The notes under the pieces: model-generated
What the model was told of the DNA's origin: nothing
The model's database searches: none
Seen by the model: the letters and a program-made list of their open reading frames with translations, nothing else
In this document: positions 46,658-59,930 of the stretch, one piece after another
How the letters are laid out: each line of letters begins with the position of its first letter
Numbering within the stretch: position 1 is the first letter of the stretch
Made by a program: the position numbers and the translations under genes
DNA from: Nipponacmea schrenckii
Lineage: Eukaryota; Mollusca; Gastropoda; Lottiidae
DNA: 64,000 nt
Direction: 5' to 3'
Assembly: GCA_030562195.1 (NCBI GenBank)
Contig: JAUJPP010000003.1
Location: forward strand, 36,214,602-36,278,601

Positions 46658-49498
46658 AAGACAAGCATGTAAATGTTCAGTTAAGTAAATGTAAGCTGTC
46701 GTAAGTTTCTAGTTTTATTCCTGGTTTAGATCTGCATTTACTTGTCATCGTGCATACATAAATTTTTTTGGGTTATTTGAATAATTGGATCTTTCTAGAA
46801 TGTTCCCCAAGAGGGATCTAATCTAGCTAGATGCTAAATGACTTTTATTGAAAGATTAAGTAGATGAATAAAAGGACAGAATATTTACTTGGTCCAATTG
46901 GCATTTATGATAAAAGACGGCGAATTCAATCCAGTTTTTGGGTTTTATTATCTGTTTCATACACGGTTTCTCTGATTCGTATATGTAAAATGCTGGCAAG
47001 TATGTTTGTTGCGTATTAAAAATAAACTTGAGAATTGCTGTCGATATTTCAATCCATATCAATAGCAGAACCAAATCCTCTCTTCGTTTTTAATTGGCAA
47101 GTTGTATGGAGTATTTTTTCACAGTAATAATTCATTTTTAGTTCTGTTTTGTCATAAAATACCTTGTGTGCAATCTGATAGGGTCGGAGAGTACTAAGAA
47201 AACTAATCACAACATGTATTTTGTTTACCTTAGAAACACTATAGATGAACGTCTGTTAATCACCTTCTGCCGCTTGCTGAATTCATGGTCTTGATCGAGT
47301 AACCGGACGGTGTTAATGTAGATGATGGTGTCATATTCGGTGTAAACATGCTGTATGGAATTGGGAAAATCAACCAGACTACATATTTCACTACATCGCA
47401 AGATGTTAATCAAAACGTATACTTTTGACAGCACCAATTTAAGTACATGTTTTAGTTGTTTTTCGAAATTTTAGTTGTTAAGAAATTGCAAAAATAAACA
47501 AATATGGTTAGAGATTGTTTCAGTGAGATGAAGAAATGGGGGTCTAATTTGCCATGGACAATTTCTCAGATTTTTACCTTTTTTGTACGTAGGGATCAAA
47601 CGCATGGTGAAGGAATTCGGAAATGCATCTTGGAGTTCATTTTAGAAAAGTTTTAAAATTTAAGAGGCATTTTTGTGTTTGTAGTTTTGTAGGTGGCAAC
47701 GAAAGGTATAATTTGTTTGTTAAGCTGCATGTTTGCAAGTGAACTTTGCGGTATCCCAGTCGGTGAAATGTAGGTCTATATGATTTGTTAAAGTAAAGTA
47801 GGCCAATAGGCCTGTACATTTTCTGTACGTACGCATTCACATGTTAAAGACTCAGGTTCACAAAAGGTTTCAAATTGAAATATACGTATCCCAGAAAGAA
47901 CTTAACGCTGACGGGATTTTTAGAAAATATGACTGTTATAATCGCACGGAATTTTCGGAATGCCATTGTCCAGACAATAATTGGATTATATGAGTTTAGT
48001 GTATATCCATATTTATGGTGCATTTCACTTAAATATCATTACGTGCATGCGTTTAAATTCATCGAATAATTATTCATGAAGGGTTTTAAATGGAAATATA
48101 TAGAAAGAGAAAGAAGAGCTTAACGGGAAGGATTTTCGAAATATGACAGATATAATCGCGAGGCATTTTCGGAATCCGGATATTAATTGAGAAAAACACG
48201 ACAGAAATGTGCAATAATCAAGGACGTGTTATTATAGGTGAAAATGTATATTAGTATGAGAAGAAAATGTTTGGAAATCTGAACATGGAATGAAACTACC
48301 AAACCTTTTAAAAGAGAATAATAATACAGCGTTTCACAAAGATATCTTCACTAAAGGCAGATGCTAACTACAACATTAACATAAGCGATACAGTTATCTA
48401 ATATCACACTATTTTATCAAGACTTGTCACATGGCAAAAAAAAAAAAAAAAAAACCCAAAAAAAAAAACAAATGTTTGAAAAAATGGTAATGGTATTTAA
48501 ATCTTATATCTCAGTATAATATCTAAATGAATGATAAGTTTATTATATACATGTAAATTACGATGGAAGTATAAAATCGTACACTCTGATCTTAGTGTGA
48601 ATTGAAATGATTAAACGATGTCTGGAACAGTTAGACGCCGTCATCTATCAGTTGTTAGATCCTTGCATAGTTTGAGATAAGTATCTTCATGCTTTTTAAC
48701 CAGGTTTGTAAATCGGATGTTTACTTGTTCGGATCAGACAATAAATCGAACTGAGAATACTGCAGGTCGCGCACGAAAACAGAGAAGGTAAATCTTAGTG
48801 TCTTGTAAGTTCGCAGTGCATAGCGTATTGTATTCTACAGCCCCAAAATATTGTTTCAATTCTTAGTAATTTAATTTACGTTCTGCTTTTAATGTTTCTA
48901 TATTTCTACTTCTGAGGAATATACTCTTGCGAGAATGAAACAATTATGGTATTAATAGATCTGTCATCTACACATTCACTGCCATGGAAACATAAACCAT
49001 AATTCCCGAGGGTGTTAACAGCGGTTACAACGGAGAGAGCCCATGCCTGAAAACGTCGCTGTGGACACCGAGCGAATAGCTAATATCAAGAAAATTGACC
49101 TCTACAAGCATTTAAATCGTCGCAGATCCCGACATCTCATGTGGCCGAAAGGATTAAATAGTATTATGCTCTAGGGTAAAACATGAGCAACTGGCGACTA
49201 ATGCGATTTTTTTAGTCTTCAGGCTGCTCAGCTTTAATAAATCTAATATTTAAATATAATATTTCAATATAAACTCAACAAAAATAAAAAAAAAACTTAG
49301 CACTCTATGTCAAATACATGTAGTGTTAAGAAACTTTTCTTGAAAGAGTTCTTGTTGTGATTATGGTTAAAGGTATTATCAAGGGCATTACTTCACACAC
49401 TCATTCTACTGGTCGGCCTATAAAGCACGTGGCAGAGCACTGCAGGCTAAAATCATGTTTCCACATGAGACAAGTCACGTGTTTTTTTGATACCTCAC
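46658..49498. other. Intergenic stretch, nothing recognised
   Basis: AT-rich DNA with an A-rich tract at 48436-48469. Two diverged phrases near 47880-47960 and 48090-48170 ('aacttaacgctgacgg', 'agcttaacgggaagg', each followed by 'atttt' and an 'aatatgac' block) look like an old duplication of about 200 bp. No gene is supported. Confidence 0.4.
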
Positions 49499-49803
49499 TG
49501 ACGTTAAGAAGGTTATTTGGATGCAGTCGACAGTCCATCCCTAACCTCCTGATACGTCTCAATCAAACCTGCAGCTGACTGCGACGGTTCTGATCGACGA
49601 AGTGTACGTCACGCATATTACCGACAGATTATCTTACACCATTTGTGTAATCGGTTTGTCATTGCCACATTCAATGGGAAATCATTTTTTGGAGGTCGAG
49701 TGACTGCCCAAACCATTCAACATCTACTGCTCTCTGCTCGTCTTCATGCGCGGCGGCCATATTGTGGACCAATTCTAACCCGTTTCCATCATGTGTTCTC
49801 GGT
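49499..49803 (+). pseudogene. Tc1-like transposase remnant, N-terminal part
   Basis: Two frames give in order LFGCSRQSIPNLLIRLNQT, DRRSVRHAYYRQIILHHLCN with RFVIATF, then RVTAQTIQHLLLSARLHARR and PYCGPILTRFHHV. These match the helix-turn-helix DNA-binding region of Tc1-like transposases (FGVSxxTIxxLxxRxxxTG, NRFxTA, VSxQTVRNRLxxxGLxARRPYxGPxLTxRH). A stop or frame change falls near 49575. The catalytic centre is missing; the C-terminal block lies at 50840-51100, displaced by inserted repeat sequence. Confidence 0.7.
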
Positions 49804-50230
49804 GAAGCTATCATTCGTCCATTACTGAAAAAACCTACTCTGGATACCTATACAACTAAAAATATCGACCTGTAAGTTATATTTCAAAACTAATAGAAAA
49901 GTGTTTTCAAGGTCAACTTGTTTCACATATTCAGACAAACAACCTTGATAACATCATTCAGTCGGATTTCAAAACACTTTCACAGCACAGAAACTGCTTT
50001 ATAAAAGGTCAAGAGCGACATCATCAGTAGCCACAGCAAAAGATGAAAGATGCCTGGAAATTATACATATTTGGATGACAACTCACTTTCAAAAACTGAA
50101 TCCTGAAAAAACAGAATTCTTGGTTATCAACTGTATAAATATCCCCATCTGACATTTTCAACAAGAAATCCCAGGAGCATCAGCAACTGCTTGGAACATC
50201 TTAGACATTCAGCCCACACATCAAGTCCAT
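49804..50230 (+). pseudogene. Jockey/CR1-type LINE reverse transcriptase fragment
   Basis: The sequence begins EAIIRPLLKKPTLDT, the block usual at the start of the reverse transcriptase domain in CR1/L2/jockey-like LINEs (VRPLLKKPSLDP). After frame changes it continues with ISKHFHSTETAL and KVKSDII (expected FRxxHSTETALLKVxNDI), then jumps to IWMTTHFQKLNPEKTEF (expected WMxxNxLKLNxDKTE). The catalytic YADD region between the last two blocks is deleted. Multiple stops are present. It sits within a Tc1-like transposase remnant, so it inserted after that element. Confidence 0.65.
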
Positions 50231-50231
50231 A

Positions 50232-50647
50232 GTCCACCAATTCATTTGCCACCTATTTCCATGTTAAATCACGAAATTAAACCTTCTATAACTTTTTCCA
50301 GAAACCTGGTTTAAAACTTTCCAATATCTCACATGAAAGCCTGGCCAATACTTGGTTTCTGTACAAAAAAATTCAATATAGCATAAACATGAAATTTTGA
50401 ACTAGTCAAAATGAAAGTAAACCACTACATTTTATCAACATCTTCTTGACTGTCACTGCACACAAAACCACTATATTTTAGAAATAACCTTCCGCCAATT
50501 AAATTTCTCATAATCTCAAAAATTCTGAAAAAAAAATGCAATTTCAGACATCAAATTTCAAATCTAGACCAAAAATAAAGTCAAAAATGGGCATGGAAAA
50601 ACCCCCAAAGGAAGGGAAAAAGAGGATTTCTAAAATAAGAACGGACT
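50232..50647 (-). repeat. Third copy of the 400 bp repeat, inverted
   Basis: The minus strand matches the units at 17116-17915 over their full length: 'agtccgttcttattttaga' at one end, 'gagattatgagaaatttaat' and 'gtgatttaacatggaaatag' towards the other. It carries its own substitutions and indels. It lies immediately after the LINE fragment and before the C-terminal transposase block. Confidence 0.75.
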
Positions 50648-50839
50648 AAATTTGTATACAATCATTAGCATAAAACGTCATCATTCTTTCAGCTACACTG
50701 ACTAAGCCGCATCAAAAAATATCTGAATATCGCTTTGGGGTGGTAGCGATATGGATTGGGTGATATAACGGTCATGCCCGATCCCGACTCATTGTCATCC
50801 ATTGAAACCTTAACGCGGCAGCAAACAGGGATAAGGTGC

Positions 50840-51100
50840 TCGTTACCAGGAACGCTGGTATCAATGTCATGGAGAGGCCCTCAAGATCTCCCGACCTCAA
50901 CCCCACATTGCATTAGCGGGATGTGTCAGGCAGGTGGCTCCGTCCTCCACAGAACTTGCAGGAGCTTAATGCCATGTATGTACAAATATGGCGGCGCATT
51001 CCCCAAGCTGTGTTCAGACGCCTCATCGTACCCACGAAGAGGCATTGTATCGCAATTGTGAACGCCCATGCAGGACACACCCGATATTGGTATGATTTCG
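50840..51100 (+). pseudogene. Tc1-like transposase remnant, C-terminal part
   Basis: One frame reads NVMERPSRSPDLNP, a stop, then LRPPQNLQELNAMYVQIWRR, IPQAVFRRLIVPTKRHCIAI and VNAHAGHTRY. This is the end of a Tc1-like transposase: the SPDLNPIEH block with the region before the third catalytic residue, the PPQNLQEL linker, the RRLIxSMxRRCxAVI helix and the closing GGHTRY. The Glu expected after NPIE is lost with the in-frame stop. It is the continuation of the remnant at 49499-49803. Confidence 0.8.
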
Positions 51101-51271
51101 TTAAGTTGTGGCTCACAGTTTTTGATCATGGACATTGTCGTCGCATTTCCAGTGGAACTGATTCAATAACAATATATGATTTGTTTGCTATAGCATCTTT
51201 AATGACAAGAGATTTGAATGCAATCGTTATTTCAAACCTATTTTGGAAAATATTCATATTATTGAGTTACA

Positions 51272-51690
51272 GTAGACAAATCTATGCTCCAGCGATCAAG
51301 TACATGGCTGACAAAATTTTTTCACTATTTCAACGTACAATTATTTACAATACACCAGTTCAACTGTAATAAATGGACAGATCTATGTAACGGCGATCTA
51401 GTACATGACCCTAAAATAAAGATACAATATTTCAACGTACAATTTGTTTAAAAATACACAAGTAGATGCGTATAAAATGGACAGATCTATGTTCCGGCGA
51501 TCAAGTACATGGCTGAAAAAAATATTTCAATGTAAAATTTGTTTAAAAAGTACATGTGCATTAAATGGACAGAGCTTTATGTTCCTGATATACGCTATCA
51601 CATAGGAATAGACTAGCACATGTGCATGAGTTATGTTCCACCGATACGTTACCATGAAGGAATAGGCAAGCATATGTACATGAGAACTTA
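51272..51690 (+). repeat. Degenerate tandem repeat of about 85-105 bp
   Basis: The phrase 'atctatgctccagcgatcaa', with 'gtacatggctga', recurs in diverged form at about 51279, 51380, 51483, 51568 and 51630, each followed in the earlier units by 'atttcaacgtacaatttgtt'. Divergence increases to the right. It starts shortly after the transposase remnant ends. Confidence 0.65.
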
Positions 51691-53999
51691 CTCAATTTTA
51701 CTATTTTGTCACAGTTATAGATCTATGTAAACTATGGGTCGTTTGGATGCGTTATGACGTTACCATTGCAATGGGATAATTATTAAAGTTAACAATTAAT
51801 CTCGACCTCATCAAATACCTACCACACGATTCCTCCCCATTGTAAAGGGGATTGTCTTGAAATTTCTGGTAGTCAGACCAGTTTATCGCTTAGGACACAA
51901 GGGATAGATATACAGGGATTAGATATAAATACAAATACAAGAAGTTCACAACGTGATGAATCTATCTTATTTAAATAACGCTGTTTTGTGTTTGAAAGTT
52001 TTCTTTCAGTGATGCTATTGACATCCAACTGGACCCGTGTGGACTTGTGTGCAAAACATAAATATTTCGGAAGTAAATTATACGTAGCCTACGATTTATT
52101 TGTCTACATGCCTACGCTAACACCACTATTTGCGTGTAAAAAGCCATAAGGAAAGTGTTTCTAGACATAACCATTAAATTACTAAAACTTTAGCTCAACT
52201 GACAGAGATTTTGAAACTACCAGCTGCGCTTAGCAGAATACGTAGTGTCTGTCATATTAGGCTACTAGACAAACAAAACTAAATACAGTTCAATACATCT
52301 TAACTTTAATATGTTCGGAATACAAGTGGATAGAGTGCATGTTTAGTCATTGTTTGAAAGGTTTGAAGAACAAGAAATTAGTACTAAAATCACGTATGAT
52401 CGCGAGAAATCTAAGACTTTCCTTTATAAAAATCGTTAGATATTTAAACCACAACCTAAGCCCTATCATTCTGTTTCCGGTTTTCTGCTTATCAATATTT
52501 CAATAATATACTTTAATACTGTGATAAAAGGACTTATGACAAATTTACAAATGAATGAAAAGAATATGATAATGTGGTACACTCTATTCATGCGTCCGAA
52601 ATGATGATTCATTGTTGCCTTGCGTCCTAACATTTAATTTGTTTTTATTGCGGAATTAACATCTTTTGACATTAACCTAGTCGAAAACATCCAGATACAT
52701 TATCCATTCATCTTCTGTCCTAAATTGCTAGTAATAACCTAAGCATTTAGCCAGGAAACAAATTATTCTTTAGCCAGTAGATATATGTGAACTTTTCTCT
52801 TAAGTTTGATCTAACGTTTAAAGTATACAAAAAATGGCCGCTGAAGTGCCTCTTTCCTGAAACTATCTCGAATCTAATCAGCTATAATAGTTGTCGACTC
52901 ACAAGTTAATCAGAAATTTCTCTGGTAATATTAGTGAACTGACCTACCTTATTTCTAAAAGTGTAAGAAAATGATCTACAATTTATGTTTAATGCTCAAC
53001 TATTATGCGTGTTTTTGCAGTCACCACGAAGATGCTATTTGTTATATTAACGACACCGTCAGAATGTGTCAAGATCATTCTTGTTGACTTAAGAGAATCC
53101 ATAGTGATTGAACTGGGTTTCCTATGTCGAGGTAATCGGAAGGGATTATTAATTCGGTTGGGCTGAGAACGTTTCTTGTAGTTGGGCCTGCGCCGTTACC
53201 TTTGTAGATACGTTGAAGAAAAGTGTTTAAAATTCGAATAATCCAACAGCACCAATGACGATGACATTGCAGGAAGGCAATAAATTCATAGTAAGTGACG
53301 CATTATTAAAGTATGTTTTGTAAGAGAGGACTATTATTTCTTAACTCTCTTTCAACATCTAATCGTGTTTATTTTATGTCCAGATGGAAACATCTAATTT
53401 ATGTCAAGAGGACAACAAGCAATGACCTAACCACTTACTTAACCACTTATCTTGACTAATATAAAAAAGATTAACTATAGAAAGTTAATAAATGGAATTA
53501 GTCTAGGAATAAAGACTGAGGGTAAATGACGTCTGCCTATTATCTGATGAGGTCACTTCTGCTATTGATGTAGGTAGGACAAAGAACAACCATCTACTCC
53601 ATAGCAATTATGTTCCCTCGTAAAACTCATCATACAGTCTCTATGTTTTCTTTTAGTGTGACCAATTTGAAGATTGGATTAGTTCCACGGGCTAAATAGT
53701 GGAGAAAGGAAAGACGGCTTGTGTTGAATAAGAAATTGGATATGTTCCAGAGTGCTTCAGACACAAAGCATAAATTACAATGTTAAATTTTACCACGACA
53801 AAGTTGATTTCCTCAGCCCTTATGTTATCAATTAAGTAGAAATATATGAAAGGTAACTTGTCAATTTTTTGTTCACATTAACGAGCACAAAAGTTTAGCT
53901 TATTCACAAATTTTCAAATCATTGATGCTAGTACTTAGATGCATTGTGCTTTGGTCCATCCTTGACATTCACAGAAATTCCATTTTTAAAGTAAAAACA
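51691..53999. other. Intergenic stretch, nothing recognised
   Basis: AT-rich DNA without a supported gene, RNA or repeat. Confidence 0.4.
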
Positions 54000-56900
54000 A
54001 ACTAGAGCCGTACGCCTAACGGCACTGAAGCAGTGCGTTCCATCCAGGGATTCGTTCGTTAAGCAAAAGACAAAAAGGGTTTATTAAAATAAAAAAATGT
54101 GCATCAGAAACGGATTTTGATTTCATAACAAACGCTCCCATAGCCCATTTCCCCCCTTTCCCCTCTTTTCCCCTCCCCATCCTTGGCCCTCATCATCAAT
54201 TAAGATAGATAATAAGTTAAAATCATAATAAAAAATGGATAGAGGGTCGTTTAATCTAAAAAAGATATCCGGATCGCCGAAACTCATATTTGTAAATCGC
54301 CCAACGTAGAGAATAATACCCAATACAATGTAGATTGTTTTATATATTAAATTCGCAATTTTCAGATGGCGATGAAACCAAAAGTAGATATCGTACAAAA
54401 AATATATATATAGCATTGGATAGACAATGTCGAAGCTATATACAAATCGAAAGGTCACTAATGGTTAAAGTTGTCTTAAGTCGCCAGGGTAAAACATTGA
54501 GACACTACATAAATAGCGCGGCCTAACATTTTAAAATTTATATTGAATAGAGTTTCGTCCCTTAGACCATTATTCCAGTCAACTGTATATTATTGTTGCA
54601 TAATTATAAGAGATAAAATTTAAAATTCTAAAGGTTGTAATTTCGTTCCAAATATTCAATATTTACATCACCCACAACAGGAAAAACATACATAACAACT
54701 TTGAATCATTTTATCTGGATGTAGAACGATTAAACTAAAAAATAATTTCAGATCGCTGAAACTCATATCTTGTAGGTCGCCCAAATGCAACACATTAAAC
54801 AGATTGTTTTATAGGGAAAATTCGCAATTTTCTTATGGCGATAAAAGCGGAAGTATATATCTTACAATAAAGCTTTATATATCATTGGATAGAACTCGAG
54901 AGTTATCATATTTGTACAGTCAAAAATTCGTCAAAGGTCAACGTCACAATATACGACGCTTTAAAGTTTTTAAAAATTTTAATCGTTAAAAAATCAAAAT
55001 CAAAATCAAAATTCAAAAATCGGTTTCCATATATATTTCGGCAATCGGTTATAGATTCTATATACATCAAAATAACACAAATCGAATTATCCCCTGAGAC
55101 TCTATTTTGATTTAAAGAAAAACACGCAGTTAGTATAGAAGAAATAACAGAATTTTGAAATTTTTAAACGCGCAATTTTGATAAAAATACCAAGTGTGAT
55201 ATATTAATGGAAAGATGACATTAAACGTAAAAGGAATATGTAAAAAATTCTGTCCTATGTAAATTAGGTCACGTGATAGAGCTCTTCAGTTAAAGATTTG
55301 TGCTTTTCAATTGGCTACAAAACCGGAAGTGAACACCGGACAACAAAAGTGAAGATACCATTGGGCAGATTTAATCAAGGGCAATAACTTTTGTTCAGGT
55401 CACAAGGTCACCAAAGGTCAATATGGCATAATATGACCTTTAAAAGTTTTGACTCTTACTGAAAAATTTCAACCGGAAATAAAGGAAAAGCAAAATCGAA
55501 ATTCAAAAATCCCTTCCCATACTTTTTTGCGCAATCGATAGAACGCACTGCAATAAATGCTAGAGCTGAGAACAGCACTTTGCATGGCCATTGCCATTTT
55601 GTCCTATAGCTTTAAGACCCTTTCGTAGGCTACTTTGATACATTTGTAAAACTCGAACACTTTGTGTGCGTTAGAGAATATGATACAGTCGGTCAAAGTT
55701 GTCATAAATGTCAATTTTGAGACGCCTTTATAAAGCCGGAACTTAAATTTTGTCAACCAATATTGGCATACGTATGGATAGCTGAGGTCAAGGACATTTT
55801 ACATTGCAAATTTTAAGCTCAGTGAGAGTCAAGGTCATTCAATATAGACTTTTAAATTTTCAAGAAAAATCAAACGTGCTTAAAATAAAATTAAATTCGA
55901 AAATCAAAATTCTGTTCCCGACAAGGTTTCAATGAAGGAACAAGATTTTTATAGACACCAAAATCATACAAATCGGATAAAACTTTGTTAAAATGAATCA
56001 ATCTGAGATGGCAGCTCAAGCGTTACTTCATGTTAGTTCACAGTATGCAATAGCTCACTCCCGGTTTAGCACAAATCTAGTTTAAGATATTCTGTTCGAT
56101 TCGAACTCATTTAAAAATGTTTGGTCATAACAGAAATACTATTACCATTTTCAAATTGAGCTACAGGGCTTACAGAAAAAAAGGAGGTCGAAAGGTTTGC
56201 TCTTCAAATACTGAAGACTTTGAATCAAAATCTATAGAACTGTCCAGTGAAATGTGCCCCTGAAAGTTTAACCTAAAAAATAGTTACTATACCCCAAATC
56301 TATTGTTAATGTAGGTGTAAGAAAATAACTGTGCAGACTTAAACAATATAAAAATGGTAGAGAAATAGGTCTCCTAATTTTTTTGTCTCTTTCTGGTCAC
56401 GCCCCCCAGCCATAACTGCAAATGTCTCACATAATCTGACGCGATATTCTAACGTAAACTAGTGCTCATTGTTATTTAAATGTAAAATGACGCAATTTTG
56501 TCAAACCGGAAATAACGTATAACATCCCAAAGTTTTTTAGTTTTTCTCAAATAACAGCTCTATTTCAAATCGAATTTCGCTCGAACTTTTCTTATTAACT
56601 TCTTTGAACTAAACTTTAAAGGATAGCAATTTAAAAAATTTAAAATTTTTTAAAACTTTTTGATTTTAAATTTAACACTTTTTCTAACTTTCAGAATTTT
56701 GATCTGAAAGAAATAAAAAATAATATGTTGATAAACAATGTGTTTTCAAAATCACGACATCACTTCCGGTTGTGACGTCATTCGACTCTAAACTTGAAAT
56801 TTCAACTTCCGGAATTCTTAAGAAATTTGAATTTTTTATTTTGCAATTAGTAGCTATCAACCCATCATGATTTAATAATTAATAAAAATTGAGCCGGAAG

Positions 56901-59900
56901 TAACAGGTCAGCCGCCATGATTAAACTACTTATTTTTGGTAAAACGAAAAATGGGACCTTAGGGGTTAATCGGACAATTGTAATTTGATGTCTATGTCTA
57001 ATCTTCAATTGATTGCTTACAATCTTCAGGAAGCCGAATTTTGAATTTCGATTTAGCTTTTCCTTTATTTCCGGTTATATTTTTTCACTAAGTGCCTAAT
57101 TTTCAAAGGTTCATATTTCGTGACTTTAACCTTTGGTGACCTTGTGACCTGCACAAAGGTTATTGCCCTTGTCGAGACCTTTCTATTGATGTCTTCATTT
57201 TTGTCGTGCAATGTCAACTTCCGGTTTTACAGCCATTTGAAAATAGCAATTTTTAACTTTGAAGAGCTCTGTCACGTGACCTAATTTACATACGTCAAAA
57301 TTTCTTTCATGTCCTTATTACACGTAATCTATTCTTTCCAATGATGTATAACACTTGATATTTTGATCAAAATTGCGCTTTTGAGAATTTGAAATTTTGT
57401 TCTAATTTCTATAGTAATTGTGCGTGATGATTTATAAAAGAGCACGTGTTTTTTTTAAATTACGTATTTTTAAGAAAGTCGTCAAATTCGTTAATAGATT
57501 TGATAGAACATGATAAAAAAAGACAGAAAAGTGAAAAAATTTGATCCGGAAGTAACACTGAAACCGCTATCATGAAATGACTAACTTTTGTAAAACGAAA
57601 AATGGGGCCTTAGGGGTTAATCGGACAACTGTAATTTTGATGTCTATGTAATCCTTAATCGATTGCTAACAAATCTCAGGGAGCCAATTTTTGAATTTCG
57701 ATTTAGCTTTCCTTTTATTTCCGTTTCTATATTTTCAGTACGTGCCTAATCTTCGAAGGTCCATATCTCGTGACCTTGACCTTTGGTGACCTTGTGACCT
57801 GCAGAAAAGTTATTGCCCTTGTCGAGACCTATCTATTGAGGTCTTCATTTTTGTTGTGTTATGTAAACTTTCGGTTTTACAGCCATTTGAAAATCGCAAT
57901 TTTTAACTTTGAAGATCTCTGTCACGTGACCTTATTTATATACGTCAAAATTTCTTTCGTGTCCTCATTAAACGTAATCTTTTCTTTCCAATAATGTATA
58001 ACAATTGATATTTTGATCAACATTGCGCTTTTTAAAATTAGAAAATTTTGTTCTTTGTTCTATAGTAACTGTGTGTGATTTTTGGCGGGAATTTGCACGT
58101 GTTTTTTTTTTTAAGTACATACTTTTATGAAAGTCGACAAATTCTTTTAAAAATATGATAGAACACGACAAACAAAGAAAAAAAAATGATTTAAACGGAT
58201 CCGCAAGTACCACTTAAGCCGTCATCTTGGTTAAGCAACTTTTCTTTAAATAAATATAATTCACAAAGTCATCATCCGATTTGCTTAATTTTGATGTCTA
58301 TGGAGTCTTTAGTCGATTGCTAACAAAATTCTAAGGTTGGGTATTTGAATTTCGACCAGGATTCGTATATATTTCCAGTTAAATAATTTCAGAAAAGACC
58401 AAAACTTCCATAGCCCATACCTCATGAATACCGGTACCTTGTTTTGTTTTCGATATAGATAGTACGGTCCCTGTTATTTATGATAAAGAAATCTCGTTAT
58501 ATATTTCGTCGTAAGTGTATATCTTATAATGTCTAATTTATGTTTACGAATCAATGTGTCTCAATTCGTATTGCAAAGAAGTCCTCTAGTTTTCTCCATA
58601 TTTAAAAGTTTATACGTCATTCCAACGACAAGGGGGATAACAATATTAAAACTTATGAAGTAATTGGGAAAATTATTTAATTTAGCTAATTTATCAAAAT
58701 CTGAAATATTTTATTAATTGTATAACGTTGTCCATGTTAACAAAATGCCCTTGTTTGATATTCTAAATTGATTCGTTTGTCTTTTTGTAGTTTATATGTA
58801 ATTTATTAAATGACCAGTCGTTTATTTTTATCAAAAATAAAGTAGTCTAACGATTGTTGTTCGGGTTGTTATAACTTGGAGGATACAAACTATACATCTG
58901 TTCTTTTTTTTTTGAAATTCTCGGATGAGTTTACAGACAAACTGGTAAAATGTACAGAAATTCGAAATCTTCAGTTGATCTTAGAATGATTTCTATTATC
59001 AAATAAAACAAAACCGGAAGTTCTATCTCTTACCGGAAGTGAGAACCGAAAGTGGAATTTTTTTTTGCTTTAGCAAGTTTATTTTCAGTTCGATTTCGAC
59101 CGAATTTTCAGATTTGAAAACTTCAATGTATTCGTCAACTAACAACTATAACTTATATGCAATTCAGTTAAATCTTTTACCCACGATTTGCAATTCAATA
59201 TTCAAGGGTCATTGGCAAAAATTTCAGACCGTGATTTCTCGTTTAATATAAATGGTAAAATTTTGAAACTTTAACAGTTGATAGGCGATATGATTATGAT
59301 TTTTGAAAAATTTTGAAAAAAAATTCGACTACCGGCTTAGCCTCAAATGACGTAATTATGTAACTGCCGATCTATAACAGCTAGGTGAAAATTGAAAACT
59401 GTTTTATAAATAACTTGTCAATAGTAATCGATTTGACCTAAATAATTTAGTCACGATGCCATATCGGCCGCCATTTTGAATTTTCGTTACAATTCTTAAA
59501 GCCGAAATTCAGACAGTATTGATAAACCGATTTCGATGAAATTTAGCACATAGATACATTGTATCATTATCTACCTTTTCTAGGAGGCCGATTTTTAAAT
59601 TTCATATTTTTTTTCGAATTATTCAAATTTCGATTTTTTCAAAATTAGATCATTTTAACGGCTACGGAAGGTGTGACCCACTTAATCTATGACCTTGAAA
59701 ATTAAGTCAAATAATATTCAATATATTGTCTACGAGTAGGTATTTTTTTAATTTGGCTTACTTAAAAAATTCATAGAGATAAGTGTACTTAAATACAGCA
59801 AAAATTGATAATTTTCATATTTTCCACATTTTTAACCGTTACGGAAGGTGTGACCCAATTATTTTATGAGTTTGAAAACTAGGTCAAATGATATTCAATA

Positions 59901-59930
59901 TTATTGTCTAGATGTAGATCATTGCAAATT
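54000..59930. repeat. Six-kilobase block of tandem and inverted CCGGAAGT-rich repeats
   Basis: Several related repeat units fill this block. A unit with 'gaaactcatatttgtaaatc' and 'attcgcaattttc' occurs near 54280 and again near 54755. A unit near 55130-55520 contains 'aggtcacaaggtcaccaaag', 'aattaggtcacgtga' and 'aaaaccggaagtg'. Its inverse occurs twice at about 56945-57480 and 57597-58130, with 'ctttggtgaccttgtgacct' and 'cttaggggttaatcggac' repeating at a spacing of about 651 bp; a third partial copy follows at about 58265. The block therefore forms a large imperfect inverted repeat with a tandemly repeated right arm. No open frame of note is present. It is most likely a degenerate composite non-autonomous element. 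Confidence 0.65.
59654..59925 (+). repeat. Direct repeat pair with period of about 178 bp
   Basis: 'ggctacggaaggtgtgaccca' (about 59660) and 'cgttacggaaggtgtgaccc' (about 59837) head two diverged copies. Both continue with 'gaaaa', 'taggtcaaat'-like and 'atattcaata' phrases and 'ttgtcta'. They lie at the right edge of the CCGGAAGT-rich block. Confidence 0.6.

Noticed and set aside
50756..51061. 101-residue frame at the transposase end as a separate protein
   Set aside because: It is an alternate frame over the C-terminal transposase block, which is read in another frame.
54123..54458. 111-residue minus-strand frame
   Set aside because: It lies inside the CCGGAAGT-rich repeat block and is not preserved in the neighbouring copy of the unit.
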